Positions 12,101 through 23,100 of a DNA stretch of 33,060 nucleotides are shown here, in pieces; positions within the stretch are counted from its first letter, which is position 1; each line of letters begins with the position of its first letter. A model generated the notes under the pieces. The model made no database searches, was not told the DNA's origin, and saw only the letters and a program-made list of their open reading frames with translations. The position numbers and the translations under genes were made by a program. The stretch is from Schoenoplectus triqueter (Eukaryota > Streptophyta > Magnoliopsida > Poales > Cyperaceae), in the NCBI GenBank assembly GCA_964058805.1, contig CAXKVV010001063.1, forward strand, positions 1 to 33,060, written 5' to 3'.

Positions 12101-12950
12101 CACCAGCATTCTTCTTCCCGAACTCATCCGATCCATCAAGAAAAATGAGGTGAATATCCTTGATGAAGAGGATTATTTTACCATTTGAGCTCTCTACTTC
12201 TTTCAAGATGGCCACCATTCTCTTATTGAACGTACTTTGATCTTTGGCCTCTGAGATGACGGTTTTCATTTCAATAACCACAATGCTTTTATCCATTAGA
12301 TCATAAACTAGCCTTCCCTTCAAAAGGCGTTGTGCAAATGCTTCAACCACCGAGGTCCTCCCTACACCTGGCTCACCAACAAGAATTACACTGGTCTTTG
12401 TATTTGTCATGGAAATGATTTTGGTTAATTGTTCAACCTCAAATTTGCGGCCATGGACAAAACTCTTTTTTTGTGCCGTCTCCAAAAGAAAATCATGACC
12501 ATATGTCTTAATAGCCTTCCAAGGATTATGTAATCCTCTCTTTGTGTGCATCTTGTAGAACTCCTTTTGCACTACTGTTGTGTCAATGCCAGCATTTTGA
12601 AGGGCCACTGCAACATGAGGATTCATGAGAAAGTTTGGGAGGAGCACATCAATTGGTCGGAGCAAACGGTTTGTCCTGCTTGCAACGTAGTTAATGAAAG
12701 AGATGGAAAACTCATCGGTTTGAGACGGCCGCTGATTGATGTTATCCAAGGTACATAAGAATGCATTAACCAATGGTTTTGATGTGGTATCATCAGCATC
12801 AGCATTAGAAATGTTGAAGAGATGACATGGCCTCGAGAAAAGGATATCGGCAAGTTGGAAGGGGGTCAAAGTAATGCTGTTCGGTGCCTTTTTCACCTCC
12901 TCACGAGGAGATTGCATCGTCGGCATCACTTTGTTGCCCGAGTTCGTCAT
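9147..12950 (-). CDS. Diverged HSP101/ClpB-like paralogue, predicted pseudo-ATPase
   Basis: Tandem relative of HSP101 with an unbroken 800 aa frame. Exons, in transcript order: 12950-11843, 11614-11541, 11413-11174, 10971-10640, 10278-10014, 9734-9537, 9332-9147. All are GT-AG. Five of the six introns fall at the same codon and phase as the HSP101 introns, proving common descent; the extra one lies in the M-domain region. NBD1 Walker A is GEPGVGRT (Lys to Arg198), Walker B DE is K264-D265, pore KYRG is KDQS (236-239), and the second arginine finger is E319. NBD2 Walker A is intact (GGNGVGKT, 538-545), Walker B DE is E605-R606, the GYVG pore loop is lost and the NRLDE finger is L685. GARP sensor-2 remains (742-745). 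The M region is about 50 residues shorter. A stop codon lies just upstream in frame, so the first ATG is 12950. Function unknown; it could be an HSP101-binding regulator or a gene in early decay. Confidence 0.8.
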
Positions 12951-13191
12951 CCTAACTCTATTCGTCAGGGATTTTGGTTTGATTGGTGGCAAATTTGTTT
13001 AAATTTGTTGCGTTGTGTACTAATAGCTTCAGGTTGCATAGTTGGATTCCAGAGAGGCCACGCAAGGAGTCCTTATTGACCGTCCATTTTGCTCGTTAGC
13101 AAGTTCGATTTGACTGTTTTACTATTTTTAGGTGGAGTAAAATTGATGAGTTGGATGATCAGAGAAGAATCATCCATCTGCGGGTTTATAC

Positions 13192-13197
13192 TTTATA
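13192..13197 (-). promoter_or_regulatory. Possible TATA box of the HSP101-like paralogue
   Basis: TATAAA on the minus strand, about 240 bases upstream of the paralogue's start codon. A second TATAAA lies at 13185-13190. I see no heat-shock element within a few hundred bases, unlike HSP101. The AT-rich background makes chance matches likely. Confidence 0.3.
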
Positions 13198-13732
13198 GCG
13201 TGATAGTCGCATTATAAATTTAGGCATTTGCACTCTTCTGTACATTGGTTGTGAAAAAAGTATGCTTTGCAACAAACATAAACCAAGTATCTACAGTTTT
13301 CATGTGATTGTAAAGTCGTCTCTGCTAATATAACTGCACTGTTAGTTTTGCTGTTCAGCATTATACCGCACATGCTCTGTCAATTATGTTTTATATTTTA
13401 CATTTATACGCCACTCAACTCTTATCTTGAACATATGTAGATGTGTTATATTAACATTATAATTCATAAGGTTTCAACAAGTATAATCTCTGTTTCGGGC
13501 ATGTATATATGTAACTTACTTGATAACTACTAGATTGGTTTCAACCAAATTATTTGAAAATTCCGTTCAAAGTACTTCAATCCATTTTTTTATTAAGTCA
13601 AATATGTTAAAACCAAATACCATTAATAGATTTTTTATTTTCCTTAAAATAAAGTAAAAGAATTCGCCCCTCTCGCAGTCTATACAGTAGGGTGCAACAA
13701 AAATTTATAATTGTTCCATTCGATTTGGTTTT

Positions 13733-13828
13733 AGTTCGAGTTTGATTCGTTCGATTAGACTTTTTTATTAGTTCAACTTGAGTTTGGTTCGATAAATTTT
13801 TTAATGAACTAGTTCGAGTTTGATTCGT
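13733..13828 (+). repeat. Direct repeat of an 18-base TTCGAG-rich motif
   Basis: AGTTCGAGTTTGATTCGT occurs exactly at 13733-13750 and 13811-13828, with a degenerate copy (AGTTCAACTTGAGTTTGGTTCG) between them. Such TTCGAG-rich stretches are common in decayed plant transposons, but no termini are recognisable. Confidence 0.6.
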
Positions 13829-14341
13829 AATAGTTCGATATATAATTATTTATATATTTTTTTAACTATTTAATAAATAATATATGTAATAATATAATTA
13901 TTTTATTATTAAACTAATAAATATTAGTTATTTTTTAAAATTTAATACAAATTTAATAAAATATTAATCACTATACTTAATCAGTTTGTGATAAATGAGA
14001 TGCAGTATATATAATCAGATGCAGTATATTTTGTACAGAGTTACGTTAGCGGAACTAAAATTATTCTGCACTTTTATACACAAAACTGATTGACTGAACA
14101 ATATTAAGCTGCAATAAAATTTCTCTTGCGGCAGTACTTGCAGTAGAGAACAATGCAGACTGCAGTCTCTTTTCGACAGTTATCAAAATCATAATTCATA
14201 ATTACTTATAAAGTTCGTTTGTGATGAAATAGTATCGGTTATATCTATTGAAATGATTTCTAACAATTTGTCTGTTATGTTTTGACTTGTGTATTGTACC
14301 GTTCCATTGTTTTCTTTTTTTAGGTCAAGGGGTGGAGGGGT

Positions 14342-14400
14342 CATTAATCTCTACTGCATGATTACAGAGTTCAAACCCATTAATCTCTACTGCATGATTA
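14342..14400 (+). repeat. 23-base direct repeat with 36-base period
   Basis: The same 23 bases, starting CATTAATCTCTACTG, occur at 14342-14364 and 14378-14400, identical by eye and separated by 13 bases. It looks like a local tandem duplication. Confidence 0.75.
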
Positions 14401-15133
14401 TTGATCAGAGAGTCGATAATCGGATTGCAATAGTTTATCAAGTTCAAACGTATTAGCACTTTGCTACTAAATAAGAAAATTAATAATTTAACATAGATTC
14501 TTACACAATAAAAATTATTAAAATAATATTTTTTATATATTAAAAATATAAAAAATAAAACTCAAAATAATAAATAATCAAGTAGATGAAGAAAGATTTC
14601 TCGGAACTTCATATTTTAAAATATTTACATAATTCTTTCATTATCTATAATATTAAAAAAAATTAATAAAAATAATCAAATAATCAAGAGGTCAGAAAAT
14701 AGATCCGATAAAATTATATTAGCAAATATTTAACTTAAAAATATTATTTTTAAAATTCAAAGATATAAGCGTCCGCTTCTGATCATATTGAGGTAGAAGG
14801 TAGTAGGGCAGAAGTATTTACAAAAAATAAATTATTTATATTATATTTTTTGACATCAATTTACAATAATACATTTGTGTTTCATAAAAATTTGATATTT
14901 ACGGTTTCTATTTATTTATTTTTAGGAAGATGTTTACTAAATTTTTGTCTATTCTCTTATTTAAAAGTCTTCCCTCGTGAGAGCAAGAGGGAAGGAGGAA
15001 GGACGGGGTATTTTGACGTTACACGTTAATATAGTGTCTTTCTTAATGTCTTTCATTACACTCACAGTCATCTATATATAGGATTCACGATTTTGTTTTA
15101 AGAGGGTTTTTTTGTGATAGGAGCATTGTGGGT

Positions 15134-15644
15134 ACTAGCAATATACCTGCGCGTTGCAACGGACTCTTTTATTTAAACATGAAAACGTTATAAGATAAAA
15201 AAAATCACATTGATCTATAATAAAAAATCAGATTTAATCTTCAATGGAATTTTCTGCACAATATGAGTTAATGATTCATGATATTTATGGTAAAAAAAAT
15301 AAATTATTTCAGCTTGTATTATCACCATTAATTTCTTATCAAACATGTACAAAGTTGCTAATTATAGTGCATACCTTAAGCCTTAAATTATTTTTTTATA
15401 TCATAACATAAATAGAAATATATTGAGTATTTTAATTTGTAAATCGTGTGCATAAATGAAAATAATAGTATAGATGAATAAAAAATGAAGAGAAAGAGAG
15501 GATCAATGGATGCGATTACATACGTTCGATCAATAAAAAATAAATATTATCCATCTCATTGAAGGATAAAATTGGTATAATACAAAAATACCATGACAAA
15601 ATATGGACTCTTCAATTCTTAGCTGTTTTATATAATAGTATAGA
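15134..15644 (-). mobile_element. Helitron-like non-autonomous element
   Basis: On the minus strand the 511-base unit begins TCTATACTATTATATAAA at 15644, directly after an A. It ends with a short GC-rich palindromic stretch (CCGTTGCAACGCGC) followed by CTAGT at 15134. TC at the start, CTRRT at the end with a hairpin just before it, and no target duplication are the Helitron signature. Both ends resemble a widespread plant Helitron family. The interior is AT-rich and encodes nothing. The base after CTAGT is A rather than the expected T, so the 3' boundary may have changed or be slightly off. Confidence 0.6.
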
Positions 15645-16468
15645 TTATATTGGAGGCATTCAAATTTCCTTTTGATGTTATCTTGCTCTTATTGTAATTC
15701 ACTCAAGTTAAGAAGAGCAACGAGAGAAGCAAAATTTATAAGAAAATTTGCCTTCAAAAAATTGCATCAAAATATTTTTATATATTGAAGAAAATCTCTA
15801 GGTCAGTCCTTAAACTTCTAAAAATATATATGTATCATTCTTTCAGAAAATGCAAAGACGTATTTATATTCTTTTTTTTTTAATCTTAACAACTAGTAGT
15901 AAAATTAAATTAATTTGATTGTTCTGAAAAAGTTTTCAGAACATTATTTTTTTTTTCTTTTATCAATGACATACTAAATAAATTTTAACTAAGATAATTT
16001 CATTTTTGTTTTAAGAGAGATATTATAAAGATCTCATTGTTTGAAGAAGGAAATAACAAATAGCAAATTATCAGTAGAGGGGTGTGTCCGGCCTGGGTCA
16101 AAAAAAAAAGGAATGTCCGAGATTTAAAAATATATATTTTTCACTATATCAAAAATAAAAAGTTTTTAACTTTTGTAAATTAAGAGAGTGTTCGGACCGG
16201 CTGATTCCATCCTTATACTCGATGGTATAACACCAAAAAATGAAATTTCTATTTTTTTTTATTTTCTTGGAGAAATTAGTTACAGCCCACTTCTTTGATT
16301 TTGCAAGGTTGTCAGGAGAAAATTTTATGAACAGGACCAACAAATTTGGTCCTAGTCTACTTTGACACTCACGCCCGAAAGAATTAAAGAAAGTGATCGA
16401 GCCGCATTTGCACAAACACCTTGCAGGCACAGTTTTGAATTGAGCTAATTTCCATTCAAGGAAGCGCC

Positions 16469-19301
16469 ATGGCTTCCTTCTCGAGGGCTTTTGGATCACT
16501 CATGCGTAGATGTTTGATCTCTTCTCTTAAAGACCCCTCTATTATCCAGCGTAAGCCGTCCTAAAACCACTCTGTACTAACTTTATCACTAATAATTAAT
16601 AAAGAGAGTTTAGTGTATATTATTTCTCTCGTTTTGTTAGGAATCGAGTTCCTGGGAGCGGATTTGCGATGTCTCAAAGCAGCTACTCGTGATATACAAA
16701 GCGTGAGGCGATTTCGGGCATTTCAACCCATTTGCATGGGTAGACGATCTTGTAAGATCGCTGGTAGAAAAGTGCGGTTCTGTTTTATGAGTCTCTCTTT
16801 CGTATTTCTTTTTTTATTGCATAATATGGGTTATGGTTCGCATTGAGGATTGCTTCTGTCCAAAAAAATCATATTGTAATTTATTTTTTTATCGCAGGAT
16901 GCTCAAAATCTGAAGAAGATGAAAAGGAATAGCAAAATTGGGAAAGAAATTGTCGCCGCGTAAGTTCACATTCTTTATCCTATGGTAATTTAACACTGGT
17001 CTATAAAACATGTCAAGAAATTTTATACTTCGGAGTCTTCATTTCTACCGATACCAGTGCTGTATGCATCATTACCAGTCTATCTATTTTTTCAGTTTTT
17101 GTTCTTCCATTTCGTTTGGTGCTCAATCAGGTATTCATGTAGTGGAGTGTATAATTGCCATTTACAATTGGTTAGCTTGACATTTGATAGCTGATCTGAG
17201 TAACTATTGTGGGTTGCCCAGGTCGCCCATCATTTTTCTTTACCTGTAAATGGAGGCATGTTAATATGTCACATTGATAATGCACTTTCCACATGCCATT
17301 TCAGTATTAGAAAAGGGGGTCCAAATCCTTCATCAAACATGGTTTTAGCTGCGATCTTAGAGAAGGCAAGAGCTCTTGATGTACCAAAGGAATTTGTTGA
17401 GCGAAATATGAAGAAGGCATCCGAGAAAGGTCAAGATACATTCACTGAGAAGGTTTATGAGGTATGATCTTGTTCAAAGAAAATATGGGTTGTATCTAAC
17501 AATCACATAGAAGCCATTGGTTAATGCTCTACATGAACTTGTTTGAAGCAAAATTTACATATGTAGGATTCTGAATATTTTTTTATCTACTTGAGGCACC
17601 TCCATGTCTGTGTTCTTATCCATAATCAGGACTCAATAAGTTGGCTTCTTGCAAAAAGGACATTCTACATTTAGCTGTGGTATTACACCAGTCTGACTGG
17701 TACTTTATTTGTATGATTAACATTTCCTTATGGTCTGAAACTTCTAAGCACTATTTTCTGAACCAGGTGCATGGCTTTGGTGGTGTTGGGATGATAGTTG
17801 AGGTATTGACTGATAAGATAACCAGATCAGTACAAGACATAAAAAATGTAGTAAGGGACTGTAGTGCCAAGCTTGCGGATCCGGGTTCTATTATGTTCAA
17901 ATTCAAGAGGGTCAGGGTTGTCAATATAAAACCAGGAGATGCTGATAAGGATCAGTTGCTTTCTGTTGCTTTAGATGCAGGCGCTGAAGATGTCATCGAA
18001 CCAACAAATATTGAAGATGATGACGATGATGCTGGAAGTGAAGAGAGGTAAATGATACTAATATTATGTTTTACCAGTTTTGAATGATGATGGCGGTACA
18101 TGACTCTCTAGGATAGAGTCAGGTGGAAATGATGATGTTGGTGCACAACATTTCAGAATATATTTGGGTAGAAACAAAGACTAGGAGAAAATTTGCAGTA
18201 CATGGACTATTTCTACCTAACATGAAGGTTTTTAACCCTCATTGTACTGCATCCCATGGGTTGACTTAGCACTTACTGATTCAAGGGAATTACCATACCC
18301 AAGATCAAAGTAGCTAACTTATATAAGCTAAACATAAGTGAACAAAATATTATCTTGCAATCACAGAGAAACAGGCAAAATAATACAAGCTTTCTTTAAA
18401 ATAAGAACATAGAACTGGATTACAGAATTAGGTTATAGGCACTTATTATTATTTTTACTTGTACAGTGGGTTCAAACTTATAAGATCCATCCTTTGTGAG
18501 ATCTTTATTTCAACTTGATATTATCAAACTTGGTATCAAAAATTCAAGATATTTTTGATATATCATGGGTAATTCTTGAGAAGATTGTTCTGAAATGGAC
18601 TCGGATAAGTGAGAAGATCCTTATGAAATGGACTCTGATAATAAGTGCACTAACCTTGCAAGTTGTAATTGAACTTGATGATAATTAGATCTTTCAGGGG
18701 GTCGATAAGATGTCTGAATATTTGTATCTGATCCCAACTTGAAGTTCTATAATATATTAGTATCCATTTTTGCATCTTTAACCGTAACTGATATATCTAT
18801 CAATATTTAGAAAAAAGGTTCCTTATGCACATCCACGCAGATTTGGGACAGTTAACCTCTGCTTTTTTCAGCTCTAGGTGAAATTGAAGAAATAAACTGC
18901 CCAGTTTAACTGACTTGTTTTGCAATCCTAAAAGAGACTTTTTATTAATCTCTGCTAGTTACTATAAGATAATAACTTCATCAGAAGGTTATGAAGATGT
19001 ATTGTCCAAGTTAAGAGAAGAAGGAATTCCTTTTGAACAAGATAATGGCCATGAGTTGCTACCATTGAACCCAATTGAGGTAATTGCAAAATGTTATATT
19101 TCAGGTTTATATAATTTTCCCTTCTGCTTTAATCTCTTCCAAAGACGGAAAATATTAGAGCAACTTGCTATATATTAGACAGAATAATGCTTTCGCTTTG
19201 TTTGTCAGGTTGATGATGAGGCTATGGAGCTAAACAAGGATCTAATATCCAAGTTGCTAGAACTTGATGATGTGGATGCTGTCTACTCTGATCAGAAATG
19301 A
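16469..19301 (+). CDS. YebC/TACO1-family organellar protein
   Basis: Relative of bacterial YebC and mitochondrial TACO1. YebC-type proteins were first called transcriptional regulators, and several are now known to aid translation through difficult sequences. Exons: 16469-16550, 16641-16771, 16898-16959, 17305-17461, 17767-18047, 18959-19079, 19209-19301. All are GT-AG, giving 308 aa. Residues 1-59 are rich in Ser and Arg with few acidic residues, like a mitochondrial (or plastid) presequence. The YebC domain then starts at MGRRSCKIAGRK (60-71), followed by VRKGG-like IRKGGPNPSSN, HGFGGVGMIVEVLTD, an acidic run of Asp, and the closing domain YKIITS...VDDE...LDDVDAVYSDQK. Exon 6 was placed at the acceptor ending at 18958, the only nearby one that keeps frame. 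Reading through the 18048 donor would give an immediate stop at 18049-18051. Which organelle it enters is inferred. Confidence 0.9.
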
Positions 19302-20183
19302 TTTTCACAAGGCATACAGCTAATACGTGGTTAATTGGATCAGATTGGGTCAGGTTGAATCGAGCTTCAGTGAAAACTGAGAGAGGGGGGAAGCACATAT
19401 TGGCCTCCGCAGAGCTCCTCTCAGACTCCAGTTTTGTTTTCATTTTTTCCATGATTCAGAATAGTCGCAACTCTCAACTATTCTTTCTAATTTGTTAAAA
19501 TAATTAGAATAAAATAAATTATACATATTTTAATTAGTTTATCTACAATTTCTCACAATTATGTATGTCTTTTGAATGTTTAAATTCGCATCTACATCAT
19601 CGGAAATAATTGCCTCAAATGAACCTTTGGCAGGAGATTCCGCAATTTAGTAAATACAGATTTGACAATTTTGTCACCATTATTTCATTTATAATGACAT
19701 ATAAACATGATGAGGATAGCCCCCTTCGTGTTTATTACTTTTCACACCCCGAACTGTTACTTCATCTTGAAAAATAATGAAATATCTAATGATTATAATG
19801 GAATCGGTCATTATTCAATATTCATTGGGAATAAACATAACGTAATATTAGGGTGGAGAACTGTTCGCTTGTTGTCGTCTGTACCAAAATACTAAACAAA
19901 CTACCAGAGGCCTAAAATAGTGTTTAAAATGGTTCGCTGGGGCATTTGATGACCTCATCAAATCGTCTCAATAGCCTTAGCATCATTAGTTTGTATAATT
20001 TCACTAACTAGAGAAATAAATGGCAGTTGATATGGTCAATCCTGTTTAAAAAAAACACCTAGAAAAAAGCATTACAATATAATGAGAGAGCACAAAATTT
20101 CAATAGCTCTAATCTACTTCTTGGTCTTACAAAGATGAATCTGTCTCAAGTCCATGACAATCCTATTGTTAAATTATAGAAAA
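19302..20183. other. Convergent intergenic region between the YebC-family gene and STT3
   Basis: Contains the 3' untranslated ends of two convergent genes. AT-rich, with short open frames that look like chance. No transposon terminus or RNA gene seen. Confidence 0.55.
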
Positions 20184-23100
20184 TTAGTTCCATGGGTTCT
20201 TGCGTGTGATTCCACCTGACTTTGAAGAACTTGATTTACTACCCTGCAAGCAAACACAAATTTGAGGTAAAAAATCAGATCTGGAATCATTTCAAAAAAT
20301 TAAAACCTGAAGATCACAATAAGGTTGCAAGGCTGATATAAAATTATATAATTCTTGTCGTGTTGATGTACCACTTTTGATTTCTTGGACTTTCCTCTGA
20401 TCCTGTTCTTTTGAGGTTTTAATTTGTAGATGCGAACCATCCAATGATGAGTCGTGAAGACCTGTATTAAAGTATCAGTGGCAAACATGATTACCATAGA
20501 TATCTCGTATAATTATATTCTTTATAATTATGTTTTCATTTGTACTTTCAATTTGTGCTAAAAATTAACTTATGCTAATATATAATTAATACTGACTCAA
20601 TTACTTACTATTAAAATGAAAAAAAGCAAGTTTGTGAATTTTCTCAAACAAAACTAGACTAAAGTCGTGAATGGAAACTTCTTTACCTCCTCAAAATGAG
20701 TTAGTTTGAAATGCTTCTTCCCTATTTCATATCTTCTGACTCTATCAAATCCTTTCCCGTCTGTCTCTACAAACCTACTCAATAAAAATAATTAATTATG
20801 TTCCAAATAAGATAATAAACTGTACTGTAGTATAAATGCTTAAAGAGAAGACATCCTCTTACCGATAATAAGAGAGTTTGTACATGAGGCAGTTGAGCAT
20901 GGTCGGGGTACCATGTGCATCGACACGATATTGCCCATCCCTCTATATTTAGAAGACATCAAAATTATTATATAACAGCCAAGTAATTACAAAAAGTTCC
21001 AGGTGGAACGAAAAGAAAAGATGGCAGGAGTTGTGATTGAATTTTAACTTGGGGAACTCACAAGATAATCAGCTTCCTTTATGTGAGGAAAGACACCGCC
21101 GCCAATGCGAACCATCCATAGAAACTTATTAATGTCATCACTAGGATAACCAACAAGACCTGACACAGAAATTGTTTCAATACGTAAGTTTTGCAGCCCT
21201 TATCTTATGTAGGGCACCCTGTTTGGAAGCATTTACAAATCAAACTCGACATATTTCATGTTTGCGACAAACACCTATTGGAAACCATTAAGTGAGCAAT
21301 AAAAAAAAAGGCATGGTCTGATCAATATTGACAGACTTCCCCTTGCACCTTTTCAACTCTTAAATAGAACAATTATACTAACAAGAACATTTCTCAAGTT
21401 ATGGGCATTCCAACCTGCCGAGTTGAAGTGCCAGAAAGAACCAGGAAGTAGCAGCCAAGTTGACAGTTTGAGCCAAAGGGGCAATTTAGCAACCTTTTGC
21501 TTTATTTAACCTTATTCTGACACTATGATGTCATTTGCGAATAACTTGCATGATTTGAGTGGTACTGCAAAAGGATTAAATGTTGGGTACCAACTCTGAA
21601 ACCCAACTGGAAACTTGAATTTCAATTCCTAAAAAATATATATATAATCACCTCCAAATACGACAAGCACATATTTGACATCCAAAGAATTAAAAATATC
21701 CCATGCAGCCTTCTCTGGAGAAGACATAGCTGTACCAACTGTAGCAATATGTGTGTTGTTCCAAGTATTATTGTCAACAATGACTGTTCTGTTTGCCATG
21801 GCTGTTGTTTGGTAGCCATAATCCCACCAAGATGCTACCTATAACAACAATATATAATTGATAGAATTAGAGAATGAGAGGGAAGAGAGAATGATAACAA
21901 TTTTTGATTATCTTAGAATGAATTGATTACAATGACTAAGCCTTATAGACTAATTGTCTAGCTAACTAATCATAAACGCTAAACATCTCCACACACTATA
22001 CATCACACAATATCTCTTATACAATTCTACTCATGTCAACCTATACCTCTAACATCCCCTCAAACTCATCATACGATACACATGGTAAGTTTGCACATCT
22101 CACGAGTTCTAACATCTCGATATATGGATTTGATCTCCAATTACATCACAGGTCTCCTTGAAGAAAGATAGAAGGAAAAAAAGCTCTTTTGACTCAAAAA
22201 AAACTATTGATTACTTTATGCTCTTTTTAGATATTTTGAAACATCAATAGAAGGATCTGTCCTTTTTAACAACAATTTGAGACTCGTTTGAGTTCTCTTG
22301 AAAAGAAAAAAAAGAGAAGATTAGAGAGAATAGAAATTCGGTGCATGGTTGGATCATTGGGAAATTGATTTGAAATAGGAGTTTTGGTTGTGAATGTTAA
22401 GTAGGTTTTGGAGAATTGTTTATGAATTTGATGATCATTGTGGGAGAATTTGGAGCAATGCATAGAGATTCTGGTACGCACAGTTTTACCAGCACCACCA
22501 AAAAGATCAATCTTTACATCCCTCCGATAGAGTGCAAGAAGATCCACAACCTTAATTCCTGTGACAAGAAGTTGTTGCTCTGTTGCTTGCTCAACAAATG
22601 CTGGAGCTTCACGATGAATCAGAAGCAAAGGCTGATCTTTATCTTGCCTTTTTCATCAATGAGTTCATCTATCACATTCAAGATGCGTTCAAGTGTAACC
22701 CTACCAACAAGTACAGTGATAGGCGATCTAGTGATAAGAACTCTTTGTCCACAAATCAAGCCCTCAGTTCCGGCCATAGCAATAGTACGGACCATGTTCT
22801 CTTCTAGATGCTAAGCGACGTCGAGCACCAGCCTAATTGAATTGTCTAGAACCTCAAGCGCAGTTAAGACGGCTCCAATGACCTGACATACCTGGCTCAC
22901 CACACCAACTCCGGTGAACTCGTCAGTGATCAATCCAATGGGACCCCATACGAATGGCTGGCTTGGAGCAGCTATGGCGGAACAAGTCAGGAGAAGACGA
23001 AAGGGGGTGGCTGGTCTAGAAGCAAGGTAAGAGAGGATCGAGGACAATGAGCGGAGGTACGGTCGCCTTCGTCTGATGTGGTGGCGATTACTTCGAACTC

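Larger units (their letters stand above)
12951..16468. other. AT-rich intergenic region with repeats and one Helitron-like element
   Basis: About 3.5 kb between the divergently oriented HSP101-like gene and the YebC-family gene. It includes a possible TATA box for the former (13192-13197), two small direct-repeat clusters (13733-13828 and 14342-14400), very AT-rich tracts around 13840-13960 and 14460-14760, and a Helitron-like element at 15134-15644. No protein-coding gene is recognisable. Confidence 0.6.

Noticed and set aside
9147..12950. D53/SMXL-type strigolactone repressor
   Set aside because: Tempting beside CCD8, but intron positions and motifs (RHLPEK, GQD, GARPIGRW) tie it to HSP101. 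No EAR motif or SMXL-type N-terminal region is visible.
12951..12992. Longer N terminus of the HSP101-like gene from a TTG at 12992
   Set aside because: The codon is not ATG, and a stop lies three codons upstream; the first ATG is 12950.
13153..13175. Inverted repeat GGATGAT / ATCATCC with a 9-base loop
   Set aside because: Seven base pairs without a T-tract or gene context; expected by chance in a window of this size.
18048..18051. YebC-family protein ending at the stop after exon 5
   Set aside because: A good donor (AG-GTAAAT) sits exactly there. The missing C-terminal YebC domain follows in two exons that close the frame at 19301.
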